Shown in pieces: positions 12,848-24,888 of a stretch of DNA of 64,000 nucleotides; position 1 is the first letter of the stretch; the number at the start of each line of letters is the position of its first letter. The notes beneath the pieces are model-generated. The model saw only the letters and a list, made by a program, of their open reading frames with translations. It was not told where the DNA came from and did no database searches. The position numbers and the translations under genes were made by a program. The stretch is from Rehmannia glutinosa (taxonomy: Eukaryota > Streptophyta > Magnoliopsida > Lamiales > Orobanchaceae): the NCBI GenBank assembly GCA_016081115.2, contig CM071926.1, positions 13,467,971-13,531,970 of the forward strand, read 5' to 3'.

Positions 12848-13380
12848 TTTTCAGATTTTATCAAAGAAAAACTAAGAGATTGATTTGAAGATAGATAGGG
12901 TTTTAGAGAATTTTTGCCTTTGCTTTTGAGAGAAAGAGATGAACAGTTTTGGTAGTGTGAGAGAGAAACGGACGAAAATGGTTTAAGTATGGTTTATGAA
13001 AGGACGTGCGGGTGGTTTTTTGAAATGTGATCGAAATCAACGGCTTAGATTTTGCACGCCTATTTAGCATTTAATGTCTCGTATTTAATGCGGCAAAGAT
13101 TTATATCCAATCATAAGCTTGGTGTGCGCTTTTTGTCTCATACACATCATCATTATCTTTGACGTATTCCTTAAAACATTCCCGCTTAGTCAAAACGATC
13201 GCGTTTTTGTCACTTTGTTCATAGGTGACTCAAACTTATCCCTTAGCCGATTTAACTCTACTTCTCACAGTTCTCTTGGTGACACAAATATCGGTGACTT
13301 CGGTGTAGTCATCTTTCCGATGGTGATTTACTTAGCCGATTTGTGAGTTCACTCTTTTTCCGTTTTTGTGTCCCATTTCT
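12848..13380 (-). promoter_or_regulatory. Element B pol/env-like spacer with promoter-like block
   Basis: Non-coding between the RNase H end and the env-like ATG. On minus it has ATTGGATATAAAT (TATAAAT at 13099-13105, 258 bp before the ATG), a CCGTTGATTTCGATC block, a second AT-rich box near 12990, a CT-rich leader (about 12950) and a telo-box AAACCCTA (12896-12903). The same series occurs in A, C, D and E. A promoter role is inferred. Confidence 0.55.
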
Positions 13381-16001
13381 TTTCTTTGATTCTTCCGAGT
13401 GTCACCACCAATTAACCCTAACTCATGTTTGAGTTCTTCAAATCTTGACTCACATAATGGTTTTGTGAAGATGTCGACCAATTGTTTATCGGTTGAGATA
13501 TATTCCACGATGATGTCCTTCTTTTCAACATGATCTCTTATGAAGTGATATCGACATCGATATGCTTTGTTCTTGAGTGCAAACAGATTTTGAGTAATGG
13601 CAATTGCACTTGTGTTATCACACATGATTGGAATTTCTTTTTCCTCAACCTCATAGTCTCTCATTTCTTTGTCTCATCCATAGGACTTGGGCACAATAGT
13701 GCCCATGACTATGTATTCTGCGCTTCACCAAATTGAGGTGGCTATTGAATTTTGCTTCTTGCTAAACCAGAAATCACCCTGTTTCCTAGCATTTGACATG
13801 TGCCTCAAGTGCTCTTCCCCGTCCCACTCTGCATCCAAAGATAGTCGAATCAATAGCCAATTAGCTTGAATCCACCTTTCTTTGGATACCATAGGCCTAC
13901 TTCTTGGCTTCCTTTCAAGTATCTCAATATTCTCTTAGTCATTGTATATGGCTCTCTTTTGGAGCAGATTGAAATCTTGCACATACACCCACAAAGGTGA
14001 TATCTCGCCTCGCTTGTGAGATAGAGCAATGATCCAATAAGTGCTCATGATCTTGTTTGATCTGCTGTGCTTGCCATCCGCATCCATGTCCATTTTGACC
14101 GATGTATTCATTGGTATTTTTACGGAAGACTTCTCCTCCATACCAAACTTTTTCATTAAATCTCTGGTGTATTTTGTTTGACTTATGAAGGTTCCATCCT
14201 TTAGTCAAGTTTCACTTGGAGTCCAAGGAAGAATGTCGACTCTCCCATCATGCTCATTTCAAATTTACTTTGCATGAGGTTTGAAAACTTTTCACACACT
14301 CTTTGTTTGTGGATCCAAAAATGATGTCATCCACATATATTTGAACAAGCAAGATACTCTTTTTTTGTCTTGAATTCAAAAGTGTTCTATCTACTTTTCC
14401 TTTTGTGAATCCATTTTCGGTTAGGAATTGTGACAAAGTATCATACCATGCTCTGGGTGCCTGTTTCAATCCACATAGAGCTTTCTTGAGTTTGTATACC
14501 TTATCTCCAAGAGTCTTCTCGCTCAAATCCTGGAGGTTGTTCAACATACACTTCTTCTTCCAATAAATCATTTAGGAATGCAATTTTTACATCCATCCGA
14601 TATACAATGAAATCCTTGTGAGTCGCATAGGCAAGAAACATCCTTATAGCTTCCAATCTTGCTACAGGGGCAAATGTTTCATCAAAATCTATCCCTTTTT
14701 CTTGGCAATATCCTTTGGCTACTAGTCTTGCTTTGTTTCTTACCACGTAACCTTCCTCGTTCATCTTATTTCGAACACCCATTTGGTGCCAATAACATTT
14801 TGATGTATGGTCTTTTTGCACTAATTCCCATACTTTATTTCTTTCAAACTGATTCACTCTTCTTGCATAGCTTGAATCCAATGTGTGTCGTCAAAGCTTG
14901 TGACACGTCTTTGGGCTCTATTTATGGATGAAGCATGTGAACATTGCTTCTTGTTGAGTTCGATCTTGTTTTGACACCTTCTCTTATATCTCCAATGACA
15001 AGTTCTCGTGGATGGTCTCTCGGCCATCTTACATCAGGTTGGAGTAAGTTAGCTGGATTCAATCGACTTGCACTGCGTGTTCTTTGTGGTCGGCTCTCTC
15101 GTAATCACTTAGCTGCAAATTTTCCAGCTTGTTTTTGAGATTCAGCTATCTCATCTTCTTCGAATTGATAATTCCTTCACTTCAGTAGGGACTCTTCTCG
15201 TATGGTTGGATGATTCAGCTTATCACCGACTCTTCAATGTCTTCTCCATTTACATTTGGCTCATCGAATACCACATGAATGGATTCTTCGCAACCATAGT
15301 CTTTTTATTGAGTACTCTGTAGGCTTTGCTTTCACCGAGTATCCTAAGAAGATACCTTCATCGCTTTATCATCAAAAGCCTTTAGATTGTCTTTGCCATT
15401 GTTGTGGATGAAGCATTTACATCCAAATATTCTCAAATATGCAACATTTGGTTTTCTTCCATCCAAATTTCATAGGAGTCTTTGTCACCGTCTATTTATC
15501 ATACATCTGTTTTGGGTGTAGTAGCAAGTCGTGTTGATTGCTTGACCAAAATCTTTTTGTAACCCCCGTCACTAACATGGTCCTTCTTCTTCTTTGAGGG
15601 TTCTTTCCTTCTTTCTCGCAACTCCATTCTCATTGTGGAGTCCTTGCTGCCGATAGTTCATGACCAATACCATTTTCAATACAATATCGAGTTATTATTC
15701 CATTGACAAACCGGTTCCTGCCGTCTCGATCTTATTTTGATAATGGTTTGACTCTTCTCGTTTTGAATCCTCTTCATCACCGTGGTAGTTTTTGTAGAGT
15801 TTCTTTCTTCTTACACATGAATATTGTCCATGTATATCTTGAGTAGTCATCTACTACCACCAAGGTGTATTTCTTTCCACTTATCTTTGTTGGTTCCACC
15901 GCCCAAATAGGTCCATATGAAGCATATGCAATATTCTTGTTGAAGATTGGCATGTCTTTTCTTTGAATGATGACTTGATTTGTTTTCCCTTCGACATGCG
16001 T
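13381..16001 (-). pseudogene. Element B pol, first part: RNase H, RT, integrase core
   Basis: On minus: RNase H (13390-13920, with IPIMCDNTSAIAITQN and DIFTKPLCESRFEELKHELG), RT (14254-14881, with GYCQEKGIDFDETFAPVARL, KALCGLKQAPRAWYDTLSQF and YVDD at 14326-14337 followed by IIFGSTN), the variable linker (14900-15240), then the integrase C-terminal and core region (15240-16001). Catalytic RT residues remain, but the frame shifts many times. Pol is interrupted at 16001 by the Ty3-like element, inside the codons for the integrase zinc-binding CDAC motif. Confidence 0.85.
15997..16001. repeat. Target site duplication of the Ty3-like element, left (TGCGT)
   Basis: TGCGT precedes TGTAATACC, and TGCGT follows GGCGTCACA at 20283-20287. 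Removing the element restores the integrase zinc-motif codons. Confidence 0.9.
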
Positions 16002-17375
16002 TGTAATACCCCGAATCTCAAACTACTCATTTGACCTATATATTAAACACTATATGCATCAAAATGATATATATTAGTTGATTCGTTAATTAGACGGAAT
16101 AATATAATATTTATTAGAAGAGAATTGGATATTAAGTCTAATATTAATAACTTTGTTCACAAGTTTCTATGTATAATGTTAGTATGATATATCATATATA
16201 TTATCTATAGATATATATCTCAAGAGTAAAACAATAGTATAAGATATATGTTTGAAAGAGGATTTGCATGAAAATTAGAAAGCCACGTAGATGCATGGTG
16301 ATAGTTGCATGTGGCGTATGATATGCACATTGATATATAGCTAAATTCATAACACTGTAGCTTTATAGCTAAATTATATATAACATAATTATATTACATG
16401 CATGCAAGACTTAATGGGTAAGATATATATATATATATATATATATATTATGCATATTTACACATGTTGGACATGCCTACCTACACTATATACGTGTACA
16501 TATATATATATATATCCTAAATGATCAAGTAAACCTATGCATATCTCGTATGTGATCTAAAAGTAATTATATAATAATAATAAGCTAATGTATTAACCGA
16601 CTTACGTGTAGTATATATATAGATATATAGATTAGTTACAAGTACACACGAGTTTGACGAAAAACAAAGAAGTCGGATAAATAAGAAAAAGAACAAAAGG
16701 AAATAGAAGAAAAGAAAAGGAAAAGAAAGAAAGCGATAGAGGCAGAAGAAGGGTAACGACATAGTTGAATCGAAAGACCACTACATCGTCATTATTCATA
16801 TTTTCCAAGCATATTTCATAAAGGTGGGGTAACTCTTGATCCGTAAGTATGTCGTCTTCGTTATAATCATTGTTGTTCCATGTGTCGCTTATTTGAACAA
16901 ATGAATGGACTCTCCTTCGGGAAGTCAAAAGAATGAATGAATGGGATGCACCTTCGGTAATCCGGATGAATCCTTCGGGATTAGGGCTAGCTAATGGACC
17001 GCCTCTCCGAGTGGGTCCGTCAACAATGAATGAATGGTTCTTATAAATCGTATGCATGTGACAATTGGTTATAATCGCTTGCGGTGTTCCCCATCGAGTT
17101 TTTATACTCATGCCACATATATTCTATTTTTATTACAGGCCGAGGATTAGGGCAATTGACTGACGAAACGAGCAACTTGTTTCCTTCCTATTTGTTAAAG
17201 TGTGGGTTTATAACATTATTTACGTTGGTTATTTCAAAAGCGATATTTTACCCAACTTTCAATATTAACATTAAGTTTTCCGTTTAAGCTTCCGCCATTA
17301 TAAATTATTTTTAATTAAGAACTTTAAAGTAAGTTTTAGTGGCGCTCTTGAGCCTAGCGGGTTCGGGGCGTCACA
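16002..17375 (+). repeat. 5' LTR of the Ty3-like element
   Basis: Starts TGTAATACCCCGAATC and ends GGGGCGTCACA. AT-rich, with AT-dinucleotide microsatellites near 16423-16448 and 16499-16514 whose lengths differ from the other LTR. The long minus-strand coding-looking stretch (16535-17111) also occurs in the other LTR and is not a recognised gene. Confidence 0.92.
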
Positions 17376-17377
17376 GG

Positions 17378-17389
17378 TGGTATCGGAGC
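17378..17389 (+). other. Primer binding site of the Ty3-like element
   Basis: TGGTATCGGAGC starts 2 bases after the LTR. It differs from the complement of initiator Met tRNA (TGGTATCAGAGC) only at the CAG, here CGG. Confidence 0.85.
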
Positions 17390-18889
17390 GGTCTACGTTT
17401 TTTAGATTTCTTTGGAAAAAAAACGTTTTTTAAAAACCAATAATGTTTTGAGTTAGCTTTTGTATAAAGAAATTGTCAAGGGAGAAGCTCATACTCGTGT
17501 ATGCAAGTCCTACGCCTATTCCGGGAAGGTAATGCAGGATTTAAAGGCTTTTTCACTTATGAAGCATGAGTTATGTTATGAATGTATTTAAAATGGTTTG
17601 ATCGCATCAACAGACATGTTTTGATAATGAATTGTGATACAAAAGTATTTAAGATTTGATGTGATTCAAAAATGATTTATGAATTCAACATCATTTTGAA
17701 AAGAACTTTCATGAGAAGTTATCCTGATATTTTAAAATTTTCACGAACTTTCATGAGAATAGTTTTCACGATGGTTTATAGCCCTAGAATCAAAAATTGA
17801 CTACAACCTTAGAAGCTTTAAGAAATTATTTTTCGTTATGGTTTAGATTCCCTATTAGGCGTACACAATTAGAAAAACATATGAGGGCAAAATTAGAGTT
17901 GTATGGTGGTATGCGACATATCCGGAGAATGTGCGACTATGGTTTCCCCGGTTATTATACTAATAGTAATAGATTACCAAGTGTCATTCGAGCAATTGTT
18001 GAGCCCATAACCCATGTGTCCTTAGCATTCTTGGCCGAGATTGCATGATTATATGGGGATTGACATTGACTATGAAGTTAACAATTGTAAAAGATAGAGA
18101 TCAAATCAAATTTTAGGACATCCGAGATGAAGTGGAGATAGGAGGTGTTTTGGGTTTGAATTCCATTTTTCTTTTTGTGCGTATTGATTCATTAATGCCC
18201 TAATTATTTATAAACGTGTGAATAAGGTATTTGATTGGCTTGTATGGATACGTTTCAAGTGGTACTTCATTGACTATATTTTAGTGCACTCTTGATGATT
18301 AGAAAATGGTCAATCAATACTTAAAAGAAGGATATGAACTTCAAAGAGGGAAAAAAAGATATTATTTTTTAATTAATTTTTCTATTACGATATGTGGGAC
18401 AAGTAATCTGATGGGAATAAGGTTATGTAAGCATCTACAACCTTGAGGTTATATTAGTATAAATACGAATGAAGCAACATCTTAGTAATCCTAAATAATT
18501 TAATTTGGTTCGGGTGACTTTTCCTTAAATATAAGTTATTTAGAGTGGTATTATCATTAGGTTTGGATCCTGTTAATTTATATTTGTATCCGAAAGAGTT
18601 CCACTTAAGAATATTATTGACAAATAAATTTATATATATTAACCGATTCACGGGAATAGTTCTCTCTAAAGTTCCATAAAGTAGAAATGATAATTAGTTA
18701 CGATTTTATAAGAATGATACTCGATGGGTCAGATATGATTAGAAAGTATATATGTGAAAACCATTTGTAAAATACGAAGAGTTGCTATGGGGTTACGAAA
18801 TTTGAAGAATGATATTGTTTCTTTTGGTAATAAAGGATATAAGTATGTGGGACTCATTAAATGACCAAATTTCGAGGACGAAATTTTTT
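17390..18889 (+). other. Non-coding interior of the Ty3-like element
   Basis: AT-rich, 1.5 kb. An 83-codon open frame at 17797-18048 (MTTTLEALRNYFSLW) matches nothing I recognise and has no zinc knuckle or catalytic motif. Otherwise I see no coding content except the short pol-end trace at about 18871-18886. Confidence 0.7.
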
Positions 18890-18902
18890 AAGGAGGGAAG
18901 AA
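18890..18902 (+). other. Polypurine tract of the Ty3-like element
   Basis: AAGGAGGGAAGAA abuts the TGTAATACCC start of the 3' LTR. Confidence 0.85.
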
Positions 18903-19322
18903 TGTAATACCCGAATCTCAAACTACTCATTTGACCTATATATTAAACACTATATGCATCAAAATGATATATATTAGTTGATTCGTTAATTAGACGGAAT
19001 AATATAATATTTATTAGAAGAGAATTGGATATTAAGTCTAATATTAATAACTTTGTTCACAAGTTTCTATGTATAATGTTAGTATGATATATCATATATA
19101 TTATCTATAGATATATATCTCAAGAGTAAAACAATAGTATAAGATATATGTTTGAAAGAGGATTTGCACGAAAATTAGAAAGCCACGTAGATGCATGGTG
19201 ATAGTTGCATGTGGCGTATGATATGCACATTGATATATAGCTAAATTCATAACACTGTAGCTTTATAGCTAAATTATATATAACATAATTATATTACATG
19301 CATGCAAGACTTAATGGGTAAG

Positions 19323-19353
<31 letters not shown>

Positions 19354-20282
19354 GCATATTTACACATGTTGGACATGCCTACCTACACTATATACGTGTA
19401 CATATATATATATATATATCCTAAATGATCAAGTAAACCTATGCATATCTGTATGTGATCTAAAAGTAATTATATAATAATAATAAGCTAATGTATTAAC
19501 CGACTTACGTGTAGTATATATATAGATATATAGATTAGTTACAAGTACACACGAGTTTGACGAAAAACAAAGAAGTCGGATAAATAAGAAAGCAGAACAA
19601 AAGGAAATAGAAGAAAAGAAAAGGAAAAGAAAGAAAGCGATAGAGGCAGAGAAGAAGGGTAACGACATAGTTGAATCGAAAGACCACTACATCGTCATTA
19701 TTCATATTTTCCAAGCATATTTCATAAAGGTGGGGTAACTCTTGATCCGTAAGTATATGTCGTCTTGTTATAATCATTGTTGTTCCATGTGTCGTTTATT
19801 TGAACAAATGAATGGACTCTCCTTCGGGAAGTCAAAAGAATGAATGAATGGGATGCACCTTCGGGTAATCCGGATGAATCCTTCGGGATTAGGGCTAGCT
19901 AATGGACCGTCTCACAGAGTGGTCCGTCAACAATGAATGAATGGTTCTTATAAACTGTATGCATGTGACAATTGGTTATAATCGCTGCGGTGTTCCCCAT
20001 CGAGTTTTTTTATACTCATGCCACATATATTCTATTTTTTATTACAGTAGAGATTAGGGCCAATTGGATTTGACAACGAGCAACTTGTTTCCTTCCTATT
20101 TGTTAAAGTGTGGGTTTATAACATTATTTACGTTGGTTATTTCAAAAGCGATATTTTACCCAACTTTCAATATTAACATTAAGTTTTCCGTTTAAGCTTC
20201 CGCCATTATAAATTATTTTTAATTAAGAACTTTAAAGTAAGTTTTAGTGGCGCTCTTGAGCCTAGCGGGTTCGGGCGTCACA
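18903..20282 (+). repeat. 3' LTR of the Ty3-like element
   Basis: 1380 bp, collinear with 16002-17375. Several differences between the two are CTG/CAG against TCG/CCG (for example AACTGTATGC here against AATCGTATGC), plus microsatellite length. Ends GGCGTCACA. Confidence 0.92.
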
Positions 20283-20287
20283 TGCGT
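20283..20287. repeat. Target site duplication of the Ty3-like element, right (TGCGT)
   Basis: Matches 15997-16001. B integrase resumes with CACATATAC. Confidence 0.9.
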
Positions 20288-20940
20288 CACATATACTCTC
20301 CTTCTTGTATACCGAGTCCTGAAGTCCGTCCACAAGACCACTTCTTGCAAGTTTGTTAATCGTTTTGAAATTTAGGTGACTCGGCTTTTTGTGCCACAAC
20401 TTGATTCAAATTGTGCTCTTTGCTAGTAGATTGCAGTCTTTGGGTGTTGCGTTGACCAATCCACAACATACATATTCTTCCATCTACATCCTTGCGGCAA
20501 AGACAACTTCATTTGATTCAATATCCTTGATTTGGCATATACCCATGTTAAATCCAACATTGTAACCACTTGTCACGAGTTGATCGATGCTTAGCAGGTT
20601 GAAGTTGAGTCCTTCAACATATGCAACATCTGTGATTTCTAATCCATTCCTCTTGATGGATCCAATGCCTCTTATTTCACCGGAGCTTCATTTCCTCCAA
20701 ATATGACTTTTGCTCCTTTTACTTCCTTGAATTTTGACAGATTTTTCTTGTTTCTGTCATGCGTGTCCGAATGCCACTATCCATGTACCAGGTTCCTTGC
20801 ACTTTCACTGCTTCAAACCCAATCAAGAAATTAAGTTTTAGGTACCCATAGTTATGCAGGTCCGAGGGGTTAGAATTGTAAGATGATCCAACCAACCTAT
20901 AGCCAAATGATTTGACTCTAAGGGTTGCCATCTATCGCTG
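20288..20940 (-). pseudogene. Element B pol, second part: integrase N-terminus and protease
   Basis: Directly continues 13381-16001. On minus: the protease active site WYMDSG at 20774-20790, a long conserved protease body (GLEITDVAYVEGLN-type, about 20580-20720), and the pre-integrase zinc region with SVYKKES (20288-20330) leading into the CDAC codons cut by the Ty3-like element. The frame is interrupted. Confidence 0.75.
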
Positions 20941-23154
20941 CCATAATCATAATTAATCCTGGCAAATTGCTTGGGGATTTTAGGTTCATACAAATTGTCT
21001 TTTTGTCTCGTATGCTGCATATGTGTTTTAGCAATTACCTTTCTTGGGTAATTGTGGTGTCTTTGAGTGTAGTGCCTAGGTGCATATGTGTGTCTTTGAT
21101 GAAAGCTCTTATACTTTTGGAATGGCCTTTCTTGAGTTCTAGGCCTTTGCCATTTGGGGCTTATATTCCATAAGTCTATCCGATAGTCTACATTATTCCA
21201 ATCACTTGGCTTGGATATTTTCTACCATTCCCATCATGTGTATTTCTCTTATAGATTTTCTGGGGTTTTTGGTAGCTCTGCTTCTTCTTTACTGAGTATT
21301 TTCTATTTGGAGTTTCTTTGAGGAACTCGGGTTTGAATCTCTTCTCACTTATCCTTTCAGCGCACTCAACTCGGTCATTTTCCTTTTCCTTTATAACCAA
21401 GGCCGTTTTGCTTGTTATGGTGCTTTGGAGTGAATGTGTGTGCATCATTTAGAATTTTGGATTTTTCAGATTCTTCATGGCTTGAAGATCCTTTTCCAAA
21501 ATTATTTTTGAGGTTTGACTAGCACGTATGAATTAAATCCTAAGCTGTCTTGTCTCCACATTCTCTTTGACTCATAATAAGATCATCCAATGATTTGGAT
21601 GCCTTAGTGAATGAGGCATAACATTTTGAGGTCATTCTCCTCTTCTCTATAGCAACAATTTTTGCTATTAATTTAGCATTTCGACCTTTAAACTTTCATT
21701 CTCATCGGCTATTTGACTTAGAGTACTCGGCTCCTTAGTCGACTTTGAGTTTTGACTCTTGAGTAATTTTTTCCTCATTTAATAGTGTGTGTGAGGATTT
21801 AATGTGTTCAAAATCTTTCATCATTTTTCCTAATGAATCATAAAGATCAGTGGGTGATGAGGTGTGTGTGTCATCGCTACTATCATCGAGTCCGAGTTTG
21901 ATGAGTTAGAGTGTACCTCATCTTCTTGGTCGGGTTGATCTTGTTCTTTGGCCATCAAGCGGTCGGGGGCTTCTTCTTCGAGTCACTTGAGTAGTCACTT
22001 CACTTGCTCTCAATCACCGTCTCTCTTGACTTGGGTTTTTTCAACGATCTCTGCACCATCATTGCCTTTTTCTTTTCTTGTCTTCTTTCTCTCAAGACCT
22101 TTCTTTCTTCTTCATTCTGTATTTGTTGACTACGAGGATATGAGCATCAATGGCATAGTGACCTGGTTGTCTGATTCCAACATAGATATTTAGCCTTTTG
22201 ATCAACTCTTTCCATTCTTGGATTGTCGGCCTTTGATACTCAACTTTTTGATGATCCGTTCTCTTGGTTGGCCTATCTTCCCTTGATTTGGAGGAGGTGA
22301 GTGTCTTCGGAAGATTCACCCTTTCCTCTCTTGTAGTTCTTATTGAAGAACTTGTTGAACCTCTTAACCATCGGGGCTATTTCTTCGGATCAATGACTTC
22401 TTTGACCTCGGCTCTCTTCCCATCTTTAACAATTAGAAGCAAATTGTTTTGGAGTGCAAAAATGTTGTCTCTTCCTGGTCTTTTCTTCTCGGCTCAAACT
22501 CGTAGGCTTTGAGGTTTGAGAATAATTCATGGTTGGATGTCTTTGATAGGTCCATGGAATGTCTCGGTGCCATGACCTTCATTTCCCATTCAACTGAAGA
22601 CTTTTTAGGATCTTCATACACATTTCATACGTGTATATTCCTTTCCAAGTGCGAGACGGCTCATTTGTGATTTCGTGAACCGAGCATCCGATTGATCCAG
22701 GTTTTCTCCCGAGATCATTTTGAAGTTCTCAAATTTACTGTACATGACCACCGATAATTTGTTTTCTTTGATTTGCTCACGAGCTTTCACAAATCAATGT
22801 CGGCTTGTCCCAGTTTCTTTAGCCGTTTTGCATGATTTGACTTTATTGAACATGGCTTTGTCCAAGGTTTTGTAAAGGATGTCCTTGCTACATTGTCCAG
22901 GTTGTATCTTTTTCTGTCATCATTTGTCCACTCGGTTCTTGGTTTTTCAACCATGATGCCGGGAGCAACATCCTCTTCTCCTTCAAATGCAGACTCTTCT
23001 TACTGTTGTGTTCACCTTTAAGATTTGGTGGCCCATCTTCTATCACTATCCACATCTCATCATGTAATGCTTGATAGATGAGCACAATACGAATTTTCCA
23101 ATCATCAAATTCTTCAATTGTAAACATAGGGATGCGCGTCAAATTTGCTTCCAT
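20941..23154 (-). pseudogene. Element B gag
   Basis: The start MEANLTRIPMFTIEEFDDWK at 23154 is the DUF4219-like N-terminus that binds no known ligand but marks copia Gag, then DEMWIVIEDGPPNLKGEHN. A UBN2-like part (22433-22621, with LSKTSNHELFSNLKAYEFEP) follows, then a zinc knuckle region (about 22130-22190, GHYAID readable), a coiled coil (21640-21900) and a basic Gln/Tyr-rich tail (21000-21300). The same start and order occur in A. There are many frame breaks. Confidence 0.75.
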
Positions 23155-23267
23155 GATAATAAATTTTAATGATAAAAAGAGTTTTGAGAGTATAAGTACT
23201 AAAGCGGACTTTGAAAAGTTTGGAGATCTAGTTCAAGAACCGGTGCGGAGGGTTCAATGAACCAACC

Positions 23268-23279
23268 GCTCCGATACCA
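23268..23279 (-). other. Element B primer binding site
   Basis: On minus it reads TGGTATCGGAGC, 2 bases inside the 5' LTR. One difference from the initiator Met tRNA complement, at the CAG. Confidence 0.88.
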
Positions 23280-23281
23280 CT

Positions 23282-24873
23282 TGTAGGTCCCAAGGGGTGT
23301 AAGTGTAAGGTTTAGAAGGGAGGGGTTGAATAAACCTTACCAAATTTTCGATTTAGTCCTTTTAAATATACGAGTTGATATAACACACCGTGTCCTTGAT
23401 GGACAATCAATTTAGCCACTCGAGTAGAGTTAATCTCTCAAATGTACTCAATCGAGCATTTGTTGATGGAGTAACTCACTTGTTGGCTCTAAGTTAACTC
23501 AACTGTGGTTTTGTTTTTCGTGGAAGACTTAACACCCTTAAGTTTGATTAAGCAAGAGTTTTAGTGCTTGGTTTAGTACTTATAAATTATCAAGTGGATA
23601 GCAAATTTATCGTGAGATATAAGCGATTAAAGATGCACGGGAATTAAGGTCTTTGAAATGTAAATGACACAATAAAATTTTATAGAGGTTCAAGATGGGG
23701 TAATTCTTCTACTCCTCTCTTCTCCAACTCCTGGAGGAATCCACTAGGTAATGATCGTATACAAAGTGGTAACATCCGGATACAAGTCTTGATCACATAG
23801 GCGACTTGATCCTTTGAGACTCGATCTGAGACGCCTTGATCACTCACCGTGGCTTCTCGTGCGACTCGGCTTCTTCACAGGGCAGCTTGCCTTGCTACTC
23901 TGACTCACTTGCTCAAGCTCTTTGGATTTGATCACGAAGCCCTCCAAAAAGCTTAAGACTTGGTTCGACCTTGAACCTTCCTACAATCCTTCGTGGAATG
24001 TAGACCCCTTGATTTTTCAAAGTGTTTTCCTCTTCAACCGATTGAAGTTATCTTTCCTTCACGGTGAGTGTTGGATTGATGTTCTTCGTAGTGTAGGCTT
24101 GAGGATTGAGAATGTTTGATTTTCTAATAATTGCTTGAACGTTGTTTTGTTCGGTCTGTAACTTGTGTCACTCTCTTATGTCTTATATCTTGTATCTTAT
24201 TCTCAAATAAACTCCTCGGCCTTTTATAGTGATCTTTCAAAAATTTGCCCGTTGAAGAGATAGGCTTATTTTTTTGAAAGTCACTTCGTCGTTGGCTTGT
24301 CTTGTTGCGATCCTTGGAATTGCCATTTCCTCGTATGAATTGTCCTTTCACCTTTTGGAGTTCGACACGGTGTAGTCCTTCCCATTGGTTCATTCCATTT
24401 GCACGCTTCGGGGTGAGCACTCCGAGAAAGGTGGTATGGAGATATTACTTGTTTAAGTAATTCTCTTGATTTACGTACAACGGATCTTTTCTGATTATCT
24501 CGACTTGACTACATTTCTTTGCTTTCCCCAGGTGACTTAGAGTCGGCTTCCAATCATGGATGACTCTTCTGTCACTTCATCTTGAGACTTGGCTTTTCTC
24601 GAGTTGACTTGATGATACTCCACTCGGCTACATCTCTCACCGCTTCTTGATGAGTTCCCGTCTACTCTTCTTTTTTTACATACTCAAATCTCGCAATGAG
24701 TCTTCCTTCTAGTCTTGATTGTCTTCTTGCATGTTAAGGCGTAGGCGACTTTAACTCGGCTTTTGGCGACTCTATTTATTACAATGCATTTTACAACAAG
24801 AATTGGGGTGCCAACTTTCTATTCTAAGTTTTACATGGCATTCATCAAAATCTAAACAATAAATTTCCTAACA
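23282..24873 (-). repeat. Element B 5' LTR
   Basis: 1592 bp, pairs with 6489-8079. The TATA box (minus TATAAAA) is at 24222-24228, before GGCCGAGGAG, giving the likely genomic RNA start about 30 bp further on. Confidence 0.92.
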
Positions 24874-24878
24874 CCACT
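24874..24878. repeat. Target site duplication of element B, right (CCACT)
   Basis: Matches 6484-6488. C pol continues for only a few bases before the inversion breakpoint. Confidence 0.9.
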
Positions 24879-24884
24879 ACATAC

Positions 24885-24888
24885 ATGT
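24885..24888. other. Right inversion breakpoint (ATGT)
   Basis: Left of it is ACTACATAC, minus-strand C pol. Right of it is TGACGGAAGAGTACTTG, plus-strand RNase H. ATGT is the reverse complement of the ACAT at the left breakpoint. About 5 bases expected from the other copies (AGAGT) are missing here. Confidence 0.7.

Larger units (their letters stand above)
16002..20282 (+). mobile_element. Non-autonomous Ty3/gypsy-type LTR element inserted in B integrase
   Basis: 4281 bp with two LTRs of 1374 and 1380 bp that differ at few positions, TG...CA ends, a 5-bp duplication, a primer site for initiator Met tRNA and a polypurine tract. The interior (about 1.53 kb) has no gag, protease, RT or integrase. 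The only trace of pol is TTCGAGGACGAAAT just before the tract, a sequence characteristic of the pol end in Tekay/Del-type chromoviruses. It is therefore a LARD-like derivative that would need another element's proteins. Orientation is plus by primer site and tract. Confidence 0.88.
6489..24873 (-). mobile_element. Element B: full-length Ty1/copia Sirevirus-like element, minus strand, inside C pol
   Basis: Both LTRs (6489-8079 and 23282-24873) are near-identical and bounded by TGTAGG...TAACA as read on plus. Primer site, polypurine tract and CCACT duplication are all present. Total 18.4 kb, or 14.1 kb without the Ty3-like element at 16002-20282. Order on minus: 5' LTR, gag, protease, integrase (split by the Ty3-like element), RT, RNase H, spacer, env-like gene, polypurine tract, 3' LTR. 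It belongs to the same subfamily as A. Complete LTRs and duplication point to a fairly recent insertion, but LTR divergence should not be used for dating here. Confidence 0.92.
4145..24884. other. Inverted segment of element C carrying C pol and all of element B
   Basis: C pol (4145-6488 plus 24879-24884) is on the minus strand, while C gag-protease and C RNase H/env-like lie on plus at either side. Reversing the segment rebuilds the normal copia order and the expected junction sequence at both ends. B lies inside, so its orientation relative to C is also flipped. Whether B inserted before or after the inversion cannot be told. Confidence 0.7.

Noticed and set aside
16419..16516. AT-dinucleotide runs as a CRISPR or satellite array
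   Set aside because: They are simple microsatellites within an LTR, repeated at the same place in the other LTR (about 19323-19420).
16535..17111. Minus-strand frames of 75 and 159 codons, repeated at 19429-19777
   Set aside because: They lie inside the LTRs of the Ty3-like element, differ between the two LTRs and match no family.
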